Of a stretch of 21,005 nucleotides of DNA, positions 7,832 through 16,146 are shown piece after piece. The position numbers and the translations under genes were made by a program. This DNA is from CAZOAR01 sp964577985. GTDB taxonomy: Bacteria > Gemmatimonadota > CAZMKB01 > CAZNLH01. How positions within the stretch are numbered: the first letter of the stretch is position 1; the number at the start of each line of letters is the position of its first letter. The DNA is taken from assembly GCA_964577985.1 (NCBI GenBank), contig CAZOAR010000043.1, positions 1 to 21,005 of the forward strand. The letters are read 5' to 3'. The notes below the pieces were generated by a model. It was given only the letters and a program-made list of their open reading frames with translations. It did not search any database and was not told the DNA's origin.

Positions 7832-8041
7832 TCGGGGACCCGGTTGCTGAACAGATTCGGTGTAAGCAGTAGTTCGCGGCGTCAACTGTTCCTCTTGCGT
7901 GAGTAACGTCTTTCCGGGGTTCCGTTTTCTCGAGGGTGAACGATCCCGCGGGGACGCGCGGCAACTGTTCGAGACCGCAGGCCGAGTTCTGGGCGCAGCG
8001 AGTGACCACGAGCGCTGGAACGGACCAAAAAGGCGTCCCTG
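7832..8041. other. Repeat-like spacer upstream of the FG-GAP gene
   Basis: No gene is visible in this 210-bp stretch. The word AACTGTTC occurs twice (about 7880 and 7960) in similar surroundings, and GAGTAACG (about 7900) matches the complement of the 6064-6406 spacer. A 6-bp stem hairpin, GTCCCT-N8-AGGGAC (8035-8054), bridges into the dispersed repeat; it has no T-run, so it is not a convincing terminator. Confidence 0.4.
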
Positions 8042-8093
8042 GAGCGAGAGGGACACTTGACTCCCCTGTACATAAGGATACCGGGAAACTCCA
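8042..8093 (+). repeat. Dispersed intergenic repeat, copy B
   Basis: Bases 8042-8061 are identical to bases 1-20 of the window, with gapped similarity continuing to 8093 (shared CATAAG and CGGGAAACTCC). It ends 12 bases before a perfect promoter, as copy A ends about 28 bases before the purL promoter. The repeat may extend leftward into 7832-8041, which cannot be tested because copy A is cut at the window edge. Confidence 0.6.
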
Positions 8094-8105
8094 CCAGCGC
8101 GGGAA

Positions 8106-8134
8106 TTGACAAAGGCTGATATGTCCTGTATAAT
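8106..8134 (+). promoter_or_regulatory. Perfect-consensus sigma70 promoter of the FG-GAP gene
   Basis: TTGACA (8106-8111), exactly 17 bases, TATAAT (8129-8134). All twelve positions match the consensus. Predicted start of transcription is near 8141, giving a leader of about 63 bases with a good ribosome-binding site. Confidence 0.8.
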
Positions 8135-8203
8135 GGAAACAGTATTAGTGAGAGAGCTGATTGGTCCGTGTAGGATCGCACGCCTGTTTACGGGGAGGTA
8201 ATT

Positions 8204-9982
8204 GTGAAAAGCAAGACCGCAGTGCTCGTCTTTTCCGCCCTTGTCATTCTTTCCTTGTCGAGCGGCCCCCTCCTCTCGCAGATTCCAATCGAGACCTCAC
8301 CATCATGGAGATCGAACGACTCCAATCTTTATTCCACCGGTGCCGCGTGGGGCGACCTGGATGGCGATGGCTACCTGGAGTTCGCCATAAGCAACGGCAA
8401 CGACATGGCCTCCGATCCCAATGTAGTGTATGACAACGTGGGGGGAGTGCTTGAGACGGCCTATTCGTGGTCGTCGACAAACAACAACTACTCGGGCAAG
8501 TGCGCGCTCGGTGACATCGACAGGAACGGCTGGCTTGACTTTGTTGTAGTCAATTATGGCTATTCGGTCTGGCCCGGCGGCTGGGCGAAACTACTCGATG
8601 ACCTTTACCCCAACGTTGCGGGAGTACTGCTGCCCACACCGGTCTGGAACACCTCCCCCGCGGATTCGGACAACACCTTCGGGATAGACCTTGGTGATGT
8701 GGACGGCGACGGAGATCTCGATCTTGCCACGGCAAACGGTGACGCATATTCATCCCAGATGCAGCCTACCAAGATCTACTACAACGATGGCACCATATTC
8801 GAAGACACTCCCTCATGGACCTCCGACGAGTTGATGGCGAGCTACGACCTGATGTGGGGAGATGTCGACCGGGACGGGGATCTCGATCTCGCGGTGGCCA
8901 ATTCCGGAGGTCCGCTGCAGGTCTATTATAACACCGGCTCGGGTCTGGAGACGACCGCCTCGTGGTCCTCGTCCGGCTACGACGATCATAACTCTCTGGC
9001 GTGGGGCGATATGAACGGTGACGGCTGGCTTGACCTCGCCGCCTCCACCAACACGCAGCTCGGTGGCTCGGGTCATTTCAAGGTTTACCTCAACACGAAT
9101 GGAGTGCTTTCCCACACGCCTTCATGGCAGTCCAGTGAAACCGTGTACGGGTCGGGAGTGGCATGGGCGGACGTCGACTCGGACGGTGATTTTGACCTCG
9201 CCGCAGGCAGCTGGTGGGGTAAGAGCGTGATCTATGAAAACGTCGATGGCTGGCTGACCTCATCTCCAACGTGGCAGTGCGCGTCTTCCTATACGAGTGT
9301 CGTCGAGACCATGGCGTGGGGTGATGTGGACAGGGACGGGCTTCGGTGGGTATCAGGCGAGAGCCATCCCACTGACGGCTCGCGGAAGCTCTTCTATCTG
9401 GACCACTCTCCCGCGTACTCCCTCGACAGCGTTTATGTGGATGGAGCGAGGCTCGATTATGGATCCTACTGCTCAAGTCTCGTCTGCGGATGGGTCTCGC
9501 TTGTCAGCCCGCCACAGCAGGATGTCCTCTTCTATTACACTTTCTCCAGGGACCTCGACCTGGGAGTATCGAACTGGGACAGGGAGAACTTCGTATTCTA
9601 CAACGAGATGGTTGTGGGAGAGGACGTCTCGCTCCTGGTGTATCAGGCGACCCGAGAGCTCTCCCCGGGCGATAGTCTACGATACCGGGCGTCTGTCATC
9701 AACAACACGGGGTTAAACATCGAAGTGACAATCATTGCCCGTGTGCAATTGCCGGGAGGGATGCCGTACGCCGGGAATCCGGTGTATGGCCCGGAGCTGG
9801 TGGATTTGATGCCATACGAAACAAAGGATATTACAGTGGGTCACTGGATTCCGCCCGTTGCCCCCTCGGGAGAATACAAATACACGCTCATAGCGGGCAT
9901 CCCTCCCTCCACGCTCATAGACCGTGAGGATTTCACGTTTACGGTGGCCGCGATGAGGAGACAGGAACAGATTGCTGAGTAG
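8204..9982 (+). CDS. Secreted FG-GAP/VCBS-repeat protein with calcium-binding loops
   Basis: 592-aa exported protein with a signal peptide of about 26 residues. Seven repeats start near residues 49, 102, 163, 218, 267, 321 and 372, each with a WGDxDxDGxxD-type Ca-binding loop, forming most of an integrin-alpha-like beta-propeller. The seventh loop reads DVDRDG and then departs from the pattern, so it is degenerate. Residues about 400-592 form a separate domain with Ig-like beta character and no sorting signal. Start GTG at 8204, with GGAGG (8194-8198) five bases upstream. Such proteins usually act in adhesion, surface binding or as enzyme scaffolds; nothing here identifies a ligand. It converges on the beta-helix gene, 24 bases away. 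Confidence 0.85.
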   Translation: MKSKTAVLVFSALVILSLSSGPLLSQIPIETSPSWRSNDSNLYSTGAAWGDLDGDGYLEFAISNGNDMASDPNVVYDNVGGVLETAYSWSSTNNNYSGKCALGDIDRNGWLDFVVVNYGYSVWPGGWAKLLDDLYPNVAGVLLPTPVWNTSPADSDNTFGIDLGDVDGDGDLDLATANGDAYSSQMQPTKIYYNDGTIFEDTPSWTSDELMASYDLMWGDVDRDGDLDLAVANSGGPLQVYYNTGSGLETTASWSSSGYDDHNSLAWGDMNGDGWLDLAASTNTQLGGSGHFKVYLNTNGVLSHTPSWQSSETVYGSGVAWADVDSDGDFDLAAGSWWGKSVIYENVDGWLTSSPTWQCASSYTSVVETMAWGDVDRDGLRWVSGESHPTDGSRKLFYLDHSPAYSLDSVYVDGARLDYGSYCSSLVCGWVSLVSPPQQDVLFYYTFSRDLDLGVSNWDRENFVFYNEMVVGEDVSLLVYQATRELSPGDSLRYRASVINNTGLNIEVTIIARVQLPGGMPYAGNPVYGPELVDLMPYETKDITVGHWIPPVAPSGEYKYTLIAGIPPSTLIDREDFTFTVAAMRRQEQIAE

Positions 9983-10006
9983 ATTCCGCAGCGATCGTCC
10001 AGGAGT

Positions 10007-11311
10007 CTATTTCTTCTTTTTTCCCGCAGCATCTCCGAGGCTGTGCCGATAGAGGTCGGAGCTTTCGTCATCGCAGAATTTCCCGCAGAATTCTGATTCC
10101 CCGAACATCTCAAATTCTGCCAGGTCCATGCAGATCGGTTCTATGGCTCGCCTGAACGCTATCTTCGAGATGTCGTGGTCAGGCAGATCATCGGTGGCGC
10201 GCCTGTTATTGAAGAAGATGTTCTCAACGATCGTGAAGTTCTCTGGTACGGCGTGCTCGGCGAGTGCGCACTGGTAGCAGTATCGGTCGGGCGAATCATA
10301 CCGGACATCCCTGCCAGTGGCGACCACGACATTGGTCCTGAAATGGCCTGGATCCTCGCCTGGCTTCGAGCGGTTAATCGATACACCACACGCGCCGGTA
10401 TTATATATTATGTTTCCGTCGATCCTGGCGGTGGGTGCGCCTTTGCCGGCGTCCCAGACCGCTATTCCCCAGGTGAGAATGTCTTCCACGATGTTTCTGT
10501 GAAGCGTTGCTTCGGCGTCCACGAAAATCCCGATCCCTTTCCAGTATCGCCTGACCAGGTTCTCGATTATGAGCGCCTTCGCGTTCCAGGTTACCCCGAT
10601 GCCCACGCCACGTCCGCCGCCGATATCCTTTCCGCGGGCCTTGTCCACACCGTCTATGACATTCCCGGAGATGGTGGCCTCGGCATCGCGATAGAGGGCT
10701 ATGCCATCCCACGAGTTCCTTATGATACGATTGCCGCTGATAATCAGACGGGAGTTCGCGCGGCCGCATATACCCATGATTCCGACTACGGTGGACTCTA
10801 CGACCGGGGGATCGCCCGTGTTGTCATGTATGAGGCAGTTGCTGATTGTTACGGCACTGTTCCTGGCCACTACCGCTGCATCGGTCGCGTTTGGATCGGA
10901 ATCCCTCGTGCCGCCGGTGATGGCGACGTTCTGGATGGAGCAATCGCGGCAATCCTCGAAATAGACACCATAGCCGGCCCCGGTGACGATCGTCGCTGAA
11001 CCGTCGGGAGGTCCGGATATCACCACCTTTTCGCCGCCTATGCGAATGCCGACCGAGATGAAGACATCATGGTCCGGATCTGCGCAGTTGCCACAGGTAG
11101 ATTCTACCTGGAAGGTCGGGCTCAGGGTATATGTACCGTGACGGAGCTGAACGACAACGGAATCGACCCTCTCCGAAAAGAGCGTCTCGAGCTCCTCCGA
11201 GGTTGATACTATCACCGGCTCCATGGCCTGGAGGCTCATCTCAGAGGCAAGAAGGAAGCAGAGAGCTGCGAAGATGATCCGCAGGGCCACGCTGTATACT
11301 TCACTTTGCAT
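10007..11311 (-). CDS. Secreted right-handed parallel beta-helix protein (NosD / pectate-lyase-like fold)
   Basis: 434 aa with a signal peptide (about 1-29, hydrophobic IIFAALCFLLA). Residues about 95-340 contain many short strands of the kind NxIxxNxxxGI and GNxIxxx, the pattern of parallel beta-helix proteins; no catalytic set for a lyase or glycosidase could be assigned. Four close cysteine pairs stand out: C73/C76, C121/C124, C345/C348 and C409/C413, which could be disulfides or metal sites. The C-terminus ends in four lysines. There is no Shine-Dalgarno before the ATG; instead a promoter -10 lies six bases upstream, so the mRNA may be leaderless. Function unknown; carbohydrate or surface binding is the usual role of the fold. 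Confidence 0.82.
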   Translation of the reverse strand: MQSEVYSVALRIIFAALCFLLASEMSLQAMEPVIVSTSEELETLFSERVDSVVVQLRHGTYTLSPTFQVESTCGNCADPDHDVFISVGIRIGGEKVVISGPPDGSATIVTGAGYGVYFEDCRDCSIQNVAITGGTRDSDPNATDAAVVARNSAVTISNCLIHDNTGDPPVVESTVVGIMGICGRANSRLIISGNRIIRNSWDGIALYRDAEATISGNVIDGVDKARGKDIGGGRGVGIGVTWNAKALIIENLVRRYWKGIGIFVDAEATLHRNIVEDILTWGIAVWDAGKGAPTARIDGNIIYNTGACGVSINRSKPGEDPGHFRTNVVVATGRDVRYDSPDRYCYQCALAEHAVPENFTIVENIFFNNRRATDDLPDHDISKIAFRRAIEPICMDLAEFEMFGESEFCGKFCDDESSDLYRHSLGDAAGKKKK

Positions 11312-11317
11312 GCCAGT

Positions 11318-11346
11318 ATCTTACAGCCTGGGCGAGCCTCCGTCAA
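11318..11346 (-). promoter_or_regulatory. Promoter of the beta-helix gene, probably giving a leaderless mRNA
   Basis: On the minus strand: TTGACG (11341-11346), 17 bases, TAAGAT (11318-11323). Only six bases separate the -10 from the ATG at 11311, so transcription would start at or next to the A of ATG. This fits the absence of a Shine-Dalgarno sequence. Confidence 0.5.
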
Positions 11347-11463
11347 GAGCGGGACGCCGGCGCGTAGCGTTCTGACAATCTTTGAGACATCCTGTCACGG
11401 ATCTATCGGACTGGTAGCGCTCAGCGCCCGAAGGGGCTGATCACGGGTTGGGAAACTAAAGTC

Positions 11464-11491
11464 TTGAGAAATTCAAGCTATGTGCTATTTT
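11464..11491 (+). promoter_or_regulatory. Candidate promoter of glutaryl-CoA dehydrogenase
   Basis: TTGAGA (11464-11469; five of six), 16-base spacer, TATTTT (11486-11491; four of six), in a locally AT-rich stretch. The leader to the ATG at 11617 would be about 120 bases. It would also serve the propeller gene downstream. Confidence 0.4.
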
Positions 11492-11616
11492 ATCGTTGTA
11501 AAAGGTGAGAAGAGGAGGCATGTGGAGAACCCCCGGGTCCTGCCGGTCGATTCTCATCAGTTAACGCCTCGAGCCTCTGATTTCACGTCAACCACCATTG
11601 CGAAAGGCATAAAGAT

Positions 11617-12786
11617 ATGGGCACGTTCAAAGGCGTTGATTTCATGAACATCGAAGACCTTCTCCAGGAGGAGGAGAGGATGGTGAGAAACACCGTCGCC
11701 GAGTTTGTGGACAGGGAGGTCCTCCCTGTCATCGAGGAATGCTTCATGGAGGGGCGATTCCCGACCGAGTTGATCCCCACGATCGGGGAGATGGGACTCC
11801 TCGGAGCAAACCTGGAGGGTTATGGGTGCGCCGGACTCAACAACGTCGCCTACGGGCTGATAATGCAGGAACTCGAGAGGGGAGACAGCGGCATAAGGAG
11901 TTTCGCATCCGTACAGGGAGCGCTCGTCATGTACCCGATCTATACCTTCGGAAGCGAGGAGCAGAAAGAGAAATGGCTGCCGCGTCTGGCCACTGGAGAG
12001 GCAATCGGAGCCTTCGGCCTCACCGAGCCCGATTTCGGTTCCAACCCGGGCGGCATGCTGACCAGGGCCGAGAAGAAGGACGGAGGCTACCTCCTGAACG
12101 GGTCCAAGATGTGGATTACAAACGCATCCATGGCGGATGTCTCGGTGATCTGGGCGAAGCTCGACGGGGTTGTGCGCGGTTTTCTCGTGGAGAAGGGTAG
12201 AGAAGGACACGCGGCGAGGCAAATACCCGGCAAGCACTCACTGAGGGCGTCCGACACCTCGGAGATCATACTCGAGGACTGCCTCGTTCCAGAAGAGAAC
12301 CTGCTGCCGAAATCACGGGGGCTGGCCTCTCCCCTGATGTGCCTCACCCAGGCCCGCTACGGGATTGCGTGGGGAGCCCTCGGGGCCGCGATGGATTGCT
12401 ACCGCACAGCGCTCGACTACTCCCTTCAGAGGAAACAGTTCGCGGAGAGACCTATCGCGTCGCATCAGATGGTCCAGGCCAAACTGGTCTGGATGCTCGA
12501 TGAGATTACCAAGGGCCAGCTCCTCTGCCTGCAGCTTGGACGGCTCAAGGACCAGGGAAAGTCGGATTTCGTCCAGGTCTCGATGGCCAAGCGGAATAAT
12601 GTCTGGGCCGCCCTGGAGACCGCGAGGAAGGCAAGAGATATCCTGGGTGCGAGTGGAATCGTGAACGAGTACTCCGTAATGAGACACATGAACAACCTCG
12701 AATCGGTGAAGACATATGAGGGCGCGCACGACATTCATATCCTGATCCTGGGCCAGCATATAACGGGCATCCCCGCGTTCGAATAA
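11617..12786 (+). CDS. gcdH: Glutaryl-CoA dehydrogenase
   Basis: FAD-dependent acyl-CoA dehydrogenase (389 aa) that oxidises and decarboxylates glutaryl-CoA to crotonyl-CoA in lysine, tryptophan or aromatic degradation. The catalytic base is Glu368 in the YEGAHDIH motif. Residues 94-98 read RSFAS, matching the Arg94/Ser98 region of human GCDH that holds the distal carboxylate of glutaryl-CoA; this favours GCDH over a generic acyl-CoA dehydrogenase. The C-terminal GQHITGIPAF is also GCDH-like. ATG at 11617 has a weak GAAAGG upstream; an in-frame ATG at 11644 is an alternative start. No ETF or other lysine-degradation gene is in the window. The next gene follows after 35 bases but is functionally unrelated. 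Confidence 0.88.
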   Translation: MGTFKGVDFMNIEDLLQEEERMVRNTVAEFVDREVLPVIEECFMEGRFPTELIPTIGEMGLLGANLEGYGCAGLNNVAYGLIMQELERGDSGIRSFASVQGALVMYPIYTFGSEEQKEKWLPRLATGEAIGAFGLTEPDFGSNPGGMLTRAEKKDGGYLLNGSKMWITNASMADVSVIWAKLDGVVRGFLVEKGREGHAARQIPGKHSLRASDTSEIILEDCLVPEENLLPKSRGLASPLMCLTQARYGIAWGALGAAMDCYRTALDYSLQRKQFAERPIASHQMVQAKLVWMLDEITKGQLLCLQLGRLKDQGKSDFVQVSMAKRNNVWAALETARKARDILGASGIVNEYSVMRHMNNLESVKTYEGAHDIHILILGQHITGIPAFE

Positions 12787-12821
12787 ACAGTGGACTGTTC
12801 CCCCTCGAGAGGAAGCCGATC

Positions 12822-15434
12822 ATGAGCAAACTGCGTAACATCGTCATGCTTCTCCCCGGTATCCTGGTGGTATTCTATCTCCTGGGACCACTTAAGGACA
12901 CTGGAGACGGGGAGGGATCCAGAGACATACCCGCGGATAGTCCCACCCGGACTGGAGAGAGAGCGAAGAGGCCGAGCGACTGGTTCTTCGCGCAGAGGGC
13001 CTATCCTCGGGGCGAGGTGAATCTGGACGTCTACCGCGATGAGGTGCGCAGGGCGCTGGAGATGAGGAACAGGGATGCGGCCCCGCTTCCGGGGCAGGGC
13101 TGGGTCGAGGCCGGCCCGACAAACATCGGAGGCAGGATTACCACCCTCGCGATAGATCCCGTCAACAGCGACATAGTCTATGCGGGTGCGGCCAGCGGTG
13201 GAGTCCTCAAATCGACAGACGGCGGTGAAACGTGGACTCCCCTCTTCGATGAGCAGCCGACCCTCTCAATCGGCTCCGTGGCGGTCGACCCGTCGAATCC
13301 CGATGTGATCTACGCAGGCACGGGCGAGGCCAACGCCGGGGGCGGGAGTGTCACATACGGAGGATTGGGGGTGTTCAAGAGCAGCGACGGGGGCCTCAAC
13401 TGGCAGAATGTGGGCCTCGGGGATACGCGCTATACAGGGAAGGTCATAGTGGATCCACTCGATCCCGACCGTGTCTACGTCGCCGCGACCGGGACACTCT
13501 TCAGCCTCAACAGTGCCCGCGGTGTGTACAGGTCGACGGATGCCGGGATGAGCTGGGACCACGTCCTCTTCGTGAGCGACTCTACAGGTGCCATAGATAT
13601 CGTACAGGATCCTGTCGACACGGACGTCATATACGCGGCGATGTGGGAGAGGAGGCGGACGCCCGACTCGCGCCGCTATGGCGGGAGGACGAGTGGTGTC
13701 GTAAAGTCTACTGACGGCGGGGAGAGCTGGACCTACCTCGCGGGCGGGCTCCCATCCGGAGCTGATGTAGGAAGAATCGGGCTTGCCCTCTCCGCAGCGA
13801 ATCACACCACTCTGTACGCGATATACGCCGACGACACCGGATATTTCATGGGAGTCTACAAAAGCCTCGATTCGGGAGAGAACTGGGCGCGGGTGAATGA
13901 CACAGCCCTGCAATCGGGATATTTCTACAGCTCCTATGGATGGTGGTTCGGGACGATCGTGGCCGACCCGACCGATGAGAATATAGTATACGCCGACGGC
14001 ATCACCATGTACAAATCGACCGACGGTGGCGCTTCCTGGTTCGAAATCGCCTGGAGCAACCATGTCGACCACCACGCCATTGCGATCGACCCCTGGGATC
14101 ACAACCGGGTGATCGAGGGGAACGACGGCGGTGTCTACACCTCTACTAATGGCGGGACATCGTGGAACAAGTCGCTCGATCTTCCTGTCACGCAATTCTA
14201 CACCGGCGAGATAGACCACTCCAGTCAGGACAGGCTCTACGGTGGGGCCCAGGACAACGGCACACTCCGCACCTGGGATGGCGCGGTTGACGATTGGGAG
14301 GAGATATTCGGAGGCGACGGATTCTATGTCCTTGTCGACCCGACGAACTCGAACACGATCTACGCCGAGTATCAATACGGGGCGCTGTCGAAGTCGACGA
14401 ACGGAGGCCTCACCTTTCGGTCGGTTCTCGACGGTGTGAACTCGAATGATCGCCGCAACTGGGCCACCCCCGTGGCGATCGACCCATCCGATCCGGACAG
14501 GCTCTACTACGGGACGTACAGGCTATACGGGACAACCGATGGTGCGGGGTACTGGACGGCGATCAGCGGTGACCAGACGAACGGTCCGGGAGGAGGCAAC
14601 CTCGTTTTTGGTACAATAACCACGATAGCGGTGGCCCCGTCCGATCCGCGGGTTATCTACTCGGGGACCGACGATGGGAACGTATGGGTAACCTTCGATG
14701 GGGGACAGGTCTGGAACGACATAGGCGCGAGCCTCCCGGAGAGGTGGGTGACCAGGGTCGCGGTCGATCCCCGCGATCCACTCAAGGCGTATGTCACACT
14801 ATCCGGCTTCAGATGGGATTCTCCCCTGCCACATGTCTTCAAGACACTGGACGGCGGATCGAACTGGGACGATATCAGCGGAGGGTTGCCCGAAGTGCCT
14901 GTCAATGACATCGTGATCGATCCTCAATCGGGCGATTACCTCTATGTGGGGACCGACACCGGCGTCTATCGTTCCAGTGACGGCGGAGTATCATGGGAAG
15001 ACATGAACGATGGGCTGCCCGTGGTCCCCGTTACCGATCTTACACTGCACTCGCCCACGCGGACATTGTCTGCCGCGACATATGGACGCTCCATGTTCAC
15101 CGTGATACTTCCCCCGCCGGTCAGGGTGGAAGGCAGCCTTGATCCTGTCGTCGCAGGAGGCCTCTCCATGAGGCAGAACTATCCGAATCCTTTCAATCCC
15201 TCGACGGAGATACGCTTCGAGCTGGCCGCCGCCGCGCGTGTGAATCTCAAGATCTATGACCTTCACGGGAAGCAGGTGAGGGTCCTTCTCGACGGCCACT
15301 TCTCCGGTGGTGGGCATGAGGTGGTGTGGAACGGACGGGATGATCTCGAGCGTTCCCTGCCGAGTGGGCCTTATATCTACAGGCTCGCTGCCGGAGACAG
15401 GGTGATAACCCGCAAGATGCTCCTGTTGAGATAG
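12822..15434 (+). CDS. Large Asp-box (BNR / VPS10-like) beta-propeller protein with C-terminal sorting domain
   Basis: 870-aa surface or secreted protein. The N-terminus has one hydrophobic segment (about 7-23) that serves as signal or anchor. From residue about 131 to 725 there are roughly twelve Asp-box motifs of the type S-x-D-G-G-x-x-W, each paired with a DPxNPDxxYAG-like strand, as in BNR/sialidase and VPS10-type propellers; twelve units suggest two propellers. Residues about 786-870 begin NYPNPFNPSTEIRF and end with an IYDLxGxxV... YxYRL... K-MLLLR pattern, the FlgD-like/type IX-style sorting domain common in FCB bacteria. No sialidase catalytic set was identified. ATG with AGGA (about 12810) eight bases upstream. 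It ends at a hairpin terminator. Confidence 0.87.
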   Translation: MSKLRNIVMLLPGILVVFYLLGPLKDTGDGEGSRDIPADSPTRTGERAKRPSDWFFAQRAYPRGEVNLDVYRDEVRRALEMRNRDAAPLPGQGWVEAGPTNIGGRITTLAIDPVNSDIVYAGAASGGVLKSTDGGETWTPLFDEQPTLSIGSVAVDPSNPDVIYAGTGEANAGGGSVTYGGLGVFKSSDGGLNWQNVGLGDTRYTGKVIVDPLDPDRVYVAATGTLFSLNSARGVYRSTDAGMSWDHVLFVSDSTGAIDIVQDPVDTDVIYAAMWERRRTPDSRRYGGRTSGVVKSTDGGESWTYLAGGLPSGADVGRIGLALSAANHTTLYAIYADDTGYFMGVYKSLDSGENWARVNDTALQSGYFYSSYGWWFGTIVADPTDENIVYADGITMYKSTDGGASWFEIAWSNHVDHHAIAIDPWDHNRVIEGNDGGVYTSTNGGTSWNKSLDLPVTQFYTGEIDHSSQDRLYGGAQDNGTLRTWDGAVDDWEEIFGGDGFYVLVDPTNSNTIYAEYQYGALSKSTNGGLTFRSVLDGVNSNDRRNWATPVAIDPSDPDRLYYGTYRLYGTTDGAGYWTAISGDQTNGPGGGNLVFGTITTIAVAPSDPRVIYSGTDDGNVWVTFDGGQVWNDIGASLPERWVTRVAVDPRDPLKAYVTLSGFRWDSPLPHVFKTLDGGSNWDDISGGLPEVPVNDIVIDPQSGDYLYVGTDTGVYRSSDGGVSWEDMNDGLPVVPVTDLTLHSPTRTLSAATYGRSMFTVILPPPVRVEGSLDPVVAGGLSMRQNYPNPFNPSTEIRFELAAAARVNLKIYDLHGKQVRVLLDGHFSGGGHEVVWNGRDDLERSLPSGPYIYRLAAGDRVITRKMLLLR

Positions 15435-15464
15435 AAAGGGAGCCCGTGTAAACGAGCTCCCTTT
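15435..15464 (+). terminator. Hairpin terminator after the propeller gene
   Basis: A perfect 9-bp stem, AAAGGGAGC (15435-15443) and GCTCCCTTT (15456-15464), with a 12-base loop, starts directly after the stop codon. The 3' arm ends in TTT but no longer T-run follows, so efficiency may be modest. It lies between two converging genes and could act on the ahpC transcript as well. Confidence 0.6.
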
Positions 15465-15502
15465 GTGGATTCTGGTTTCTTACCGGTATCTTCCGGCTGG
15501 CG

Positions 15503-16066
15503 CTATATCTTACCGACCAGGTCCAGCCCCGGCTTGAGAGTCTCCTTGCCCGGCTCCCAGCTCGCGGGACACACCTCTCCGCCGTTTTCTCTCACAAACC
15601 TGGCCGCCTGAAGCTTCCGCAGGAGTTCTCTCCCGCTTCGCCCGACGCTGTTGTCGTTGATTTCGAACGCCTGAAGGATGCCGTCCGGGTCTATAATGAA
15701 GCTCCCCCTGAGTGAGAGTCCCTCCTCGTCGATATATGTCCCGAACAGGCGAGAGAGGTTTCCGGTAGGATCGGCCGCCATCGGAAACTCGATCTTCTGA
15801 ATGGCCGGAGACGTGTCATGCCATGCCTTGTGTACGAAAACGGTGTCGGTGCTGACACTCATGACCTCGGCCCCCTCCCTCTGGAAGTCGGCGTAGAGGC
15901 CCGCGGTCTCCTGCAATTCAGTGGGGCAGATAAACGTGAAATCTGCCGGATAGAAGATCATGGCTACCCATTTTCCCTTGTAGTCGGACAGCTTGACCTT
16001 CCTGATTTCATCGTTCTGATAGACATCCACCTCGAAATCATCGACTTTCTGACCAACTCTTACCAT
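15503..16066 (-). CDS. ahpC: AhpC-type 2-Cys peroxiredoxin
   Basis: Cytosolic peroxidase of 187 aa, the same length as E. coli AhpC. Peroxidatic Cys47 is in FTFICPTEL and resolving Cys166 in GGEVCPASW; the C-terminal DLVGKI is typical of the AhpC/Prx1 class. It reduces hydrogen peroxide and organic peroxides. The ATG at 16066 is chosen because AGGAGGT (16073-16079) lies six bases upstream; a longer in-frame version (to 16144) would read through the promoter. No ahpF neighbour is present, so the reductant is probably a thioredoxin- or AhpD-like system elsewhere. Confidence 0.95.
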   Translation of the reverse strand: MVRVGQKVDDFEVDVYQNDEIRKVKLSDYKGKWVAMIFYPADFTFICPTELQETAGLYADFQREGAEVMSVSTDTVFVHKAWHDTSPAIQKIEFPMAADPTGNLSRLFGTYIDEEGLSLRGSFIIDPDGILQAFEINDNSVGRSGRELLRKLQAARFVRENGGEVCPASWEPGKETLKPGLDLVGKI

Positions 16067-16115
16067 GCTGTGACCTCCTGCTATGATGTTGATGAGTAAA
16101 CGGCTTTTGCTGTCT

Positions 16116-16144
16116 ATTATTGTAATCCTTGTGACGGAAGTCAA
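16116..16144 (-). promoter_or_regulatory. Promoter of ahpC
   Basis: On the minus strand: TTGACT (16139-16144), 17 bases, AATAAT (16116-16121); each hexamer matches five of six. It gives a leader of about 43 bases to the ATG at 16066. No OxyR or PerR box could be assigned with confidence. Confidence 0.6.
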
Positions 16145-16146
16145 TA

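Larger units (their letters stand above)
11312..11616. other. Divergent intergenic region with two promoters and a hairpin
   Basis: Separates the beta-helix gene (minus) from glutaryl-CoA dehydrogenase (plus). It holds one promoter per strand (listed separately) and a hairpin at 11421-11440: TCAGC and GCTGA close an inner CCC-GAA-GGG stem with one bulged G. The hairpin has no T-run on either strand. No small gene with a ribosome-binding site was found. Confidence 0.5.

Noticed and set aside
8035..8054. Intrinsic terminator after the rhodanese gene
   Set aside because: The 6-bp hairpin is about 200 bases from the stop codon, lacks a T-run and lies in a repeat.
10175..10999. A 274-codon open frame opposite the beta-helix gene
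   Set aside because: An antisense shadow caused by codon composition; the minus-strand reading has a signal peptide and beta-helix periodicity.
13266..14375. A 369-codon open frame on the minus strand inside the Asp-box propeller gene
   Set aside because: It mirrors the repetitive propeller coding sequence, has no ribosome-binding site and shows no protein-family motif.
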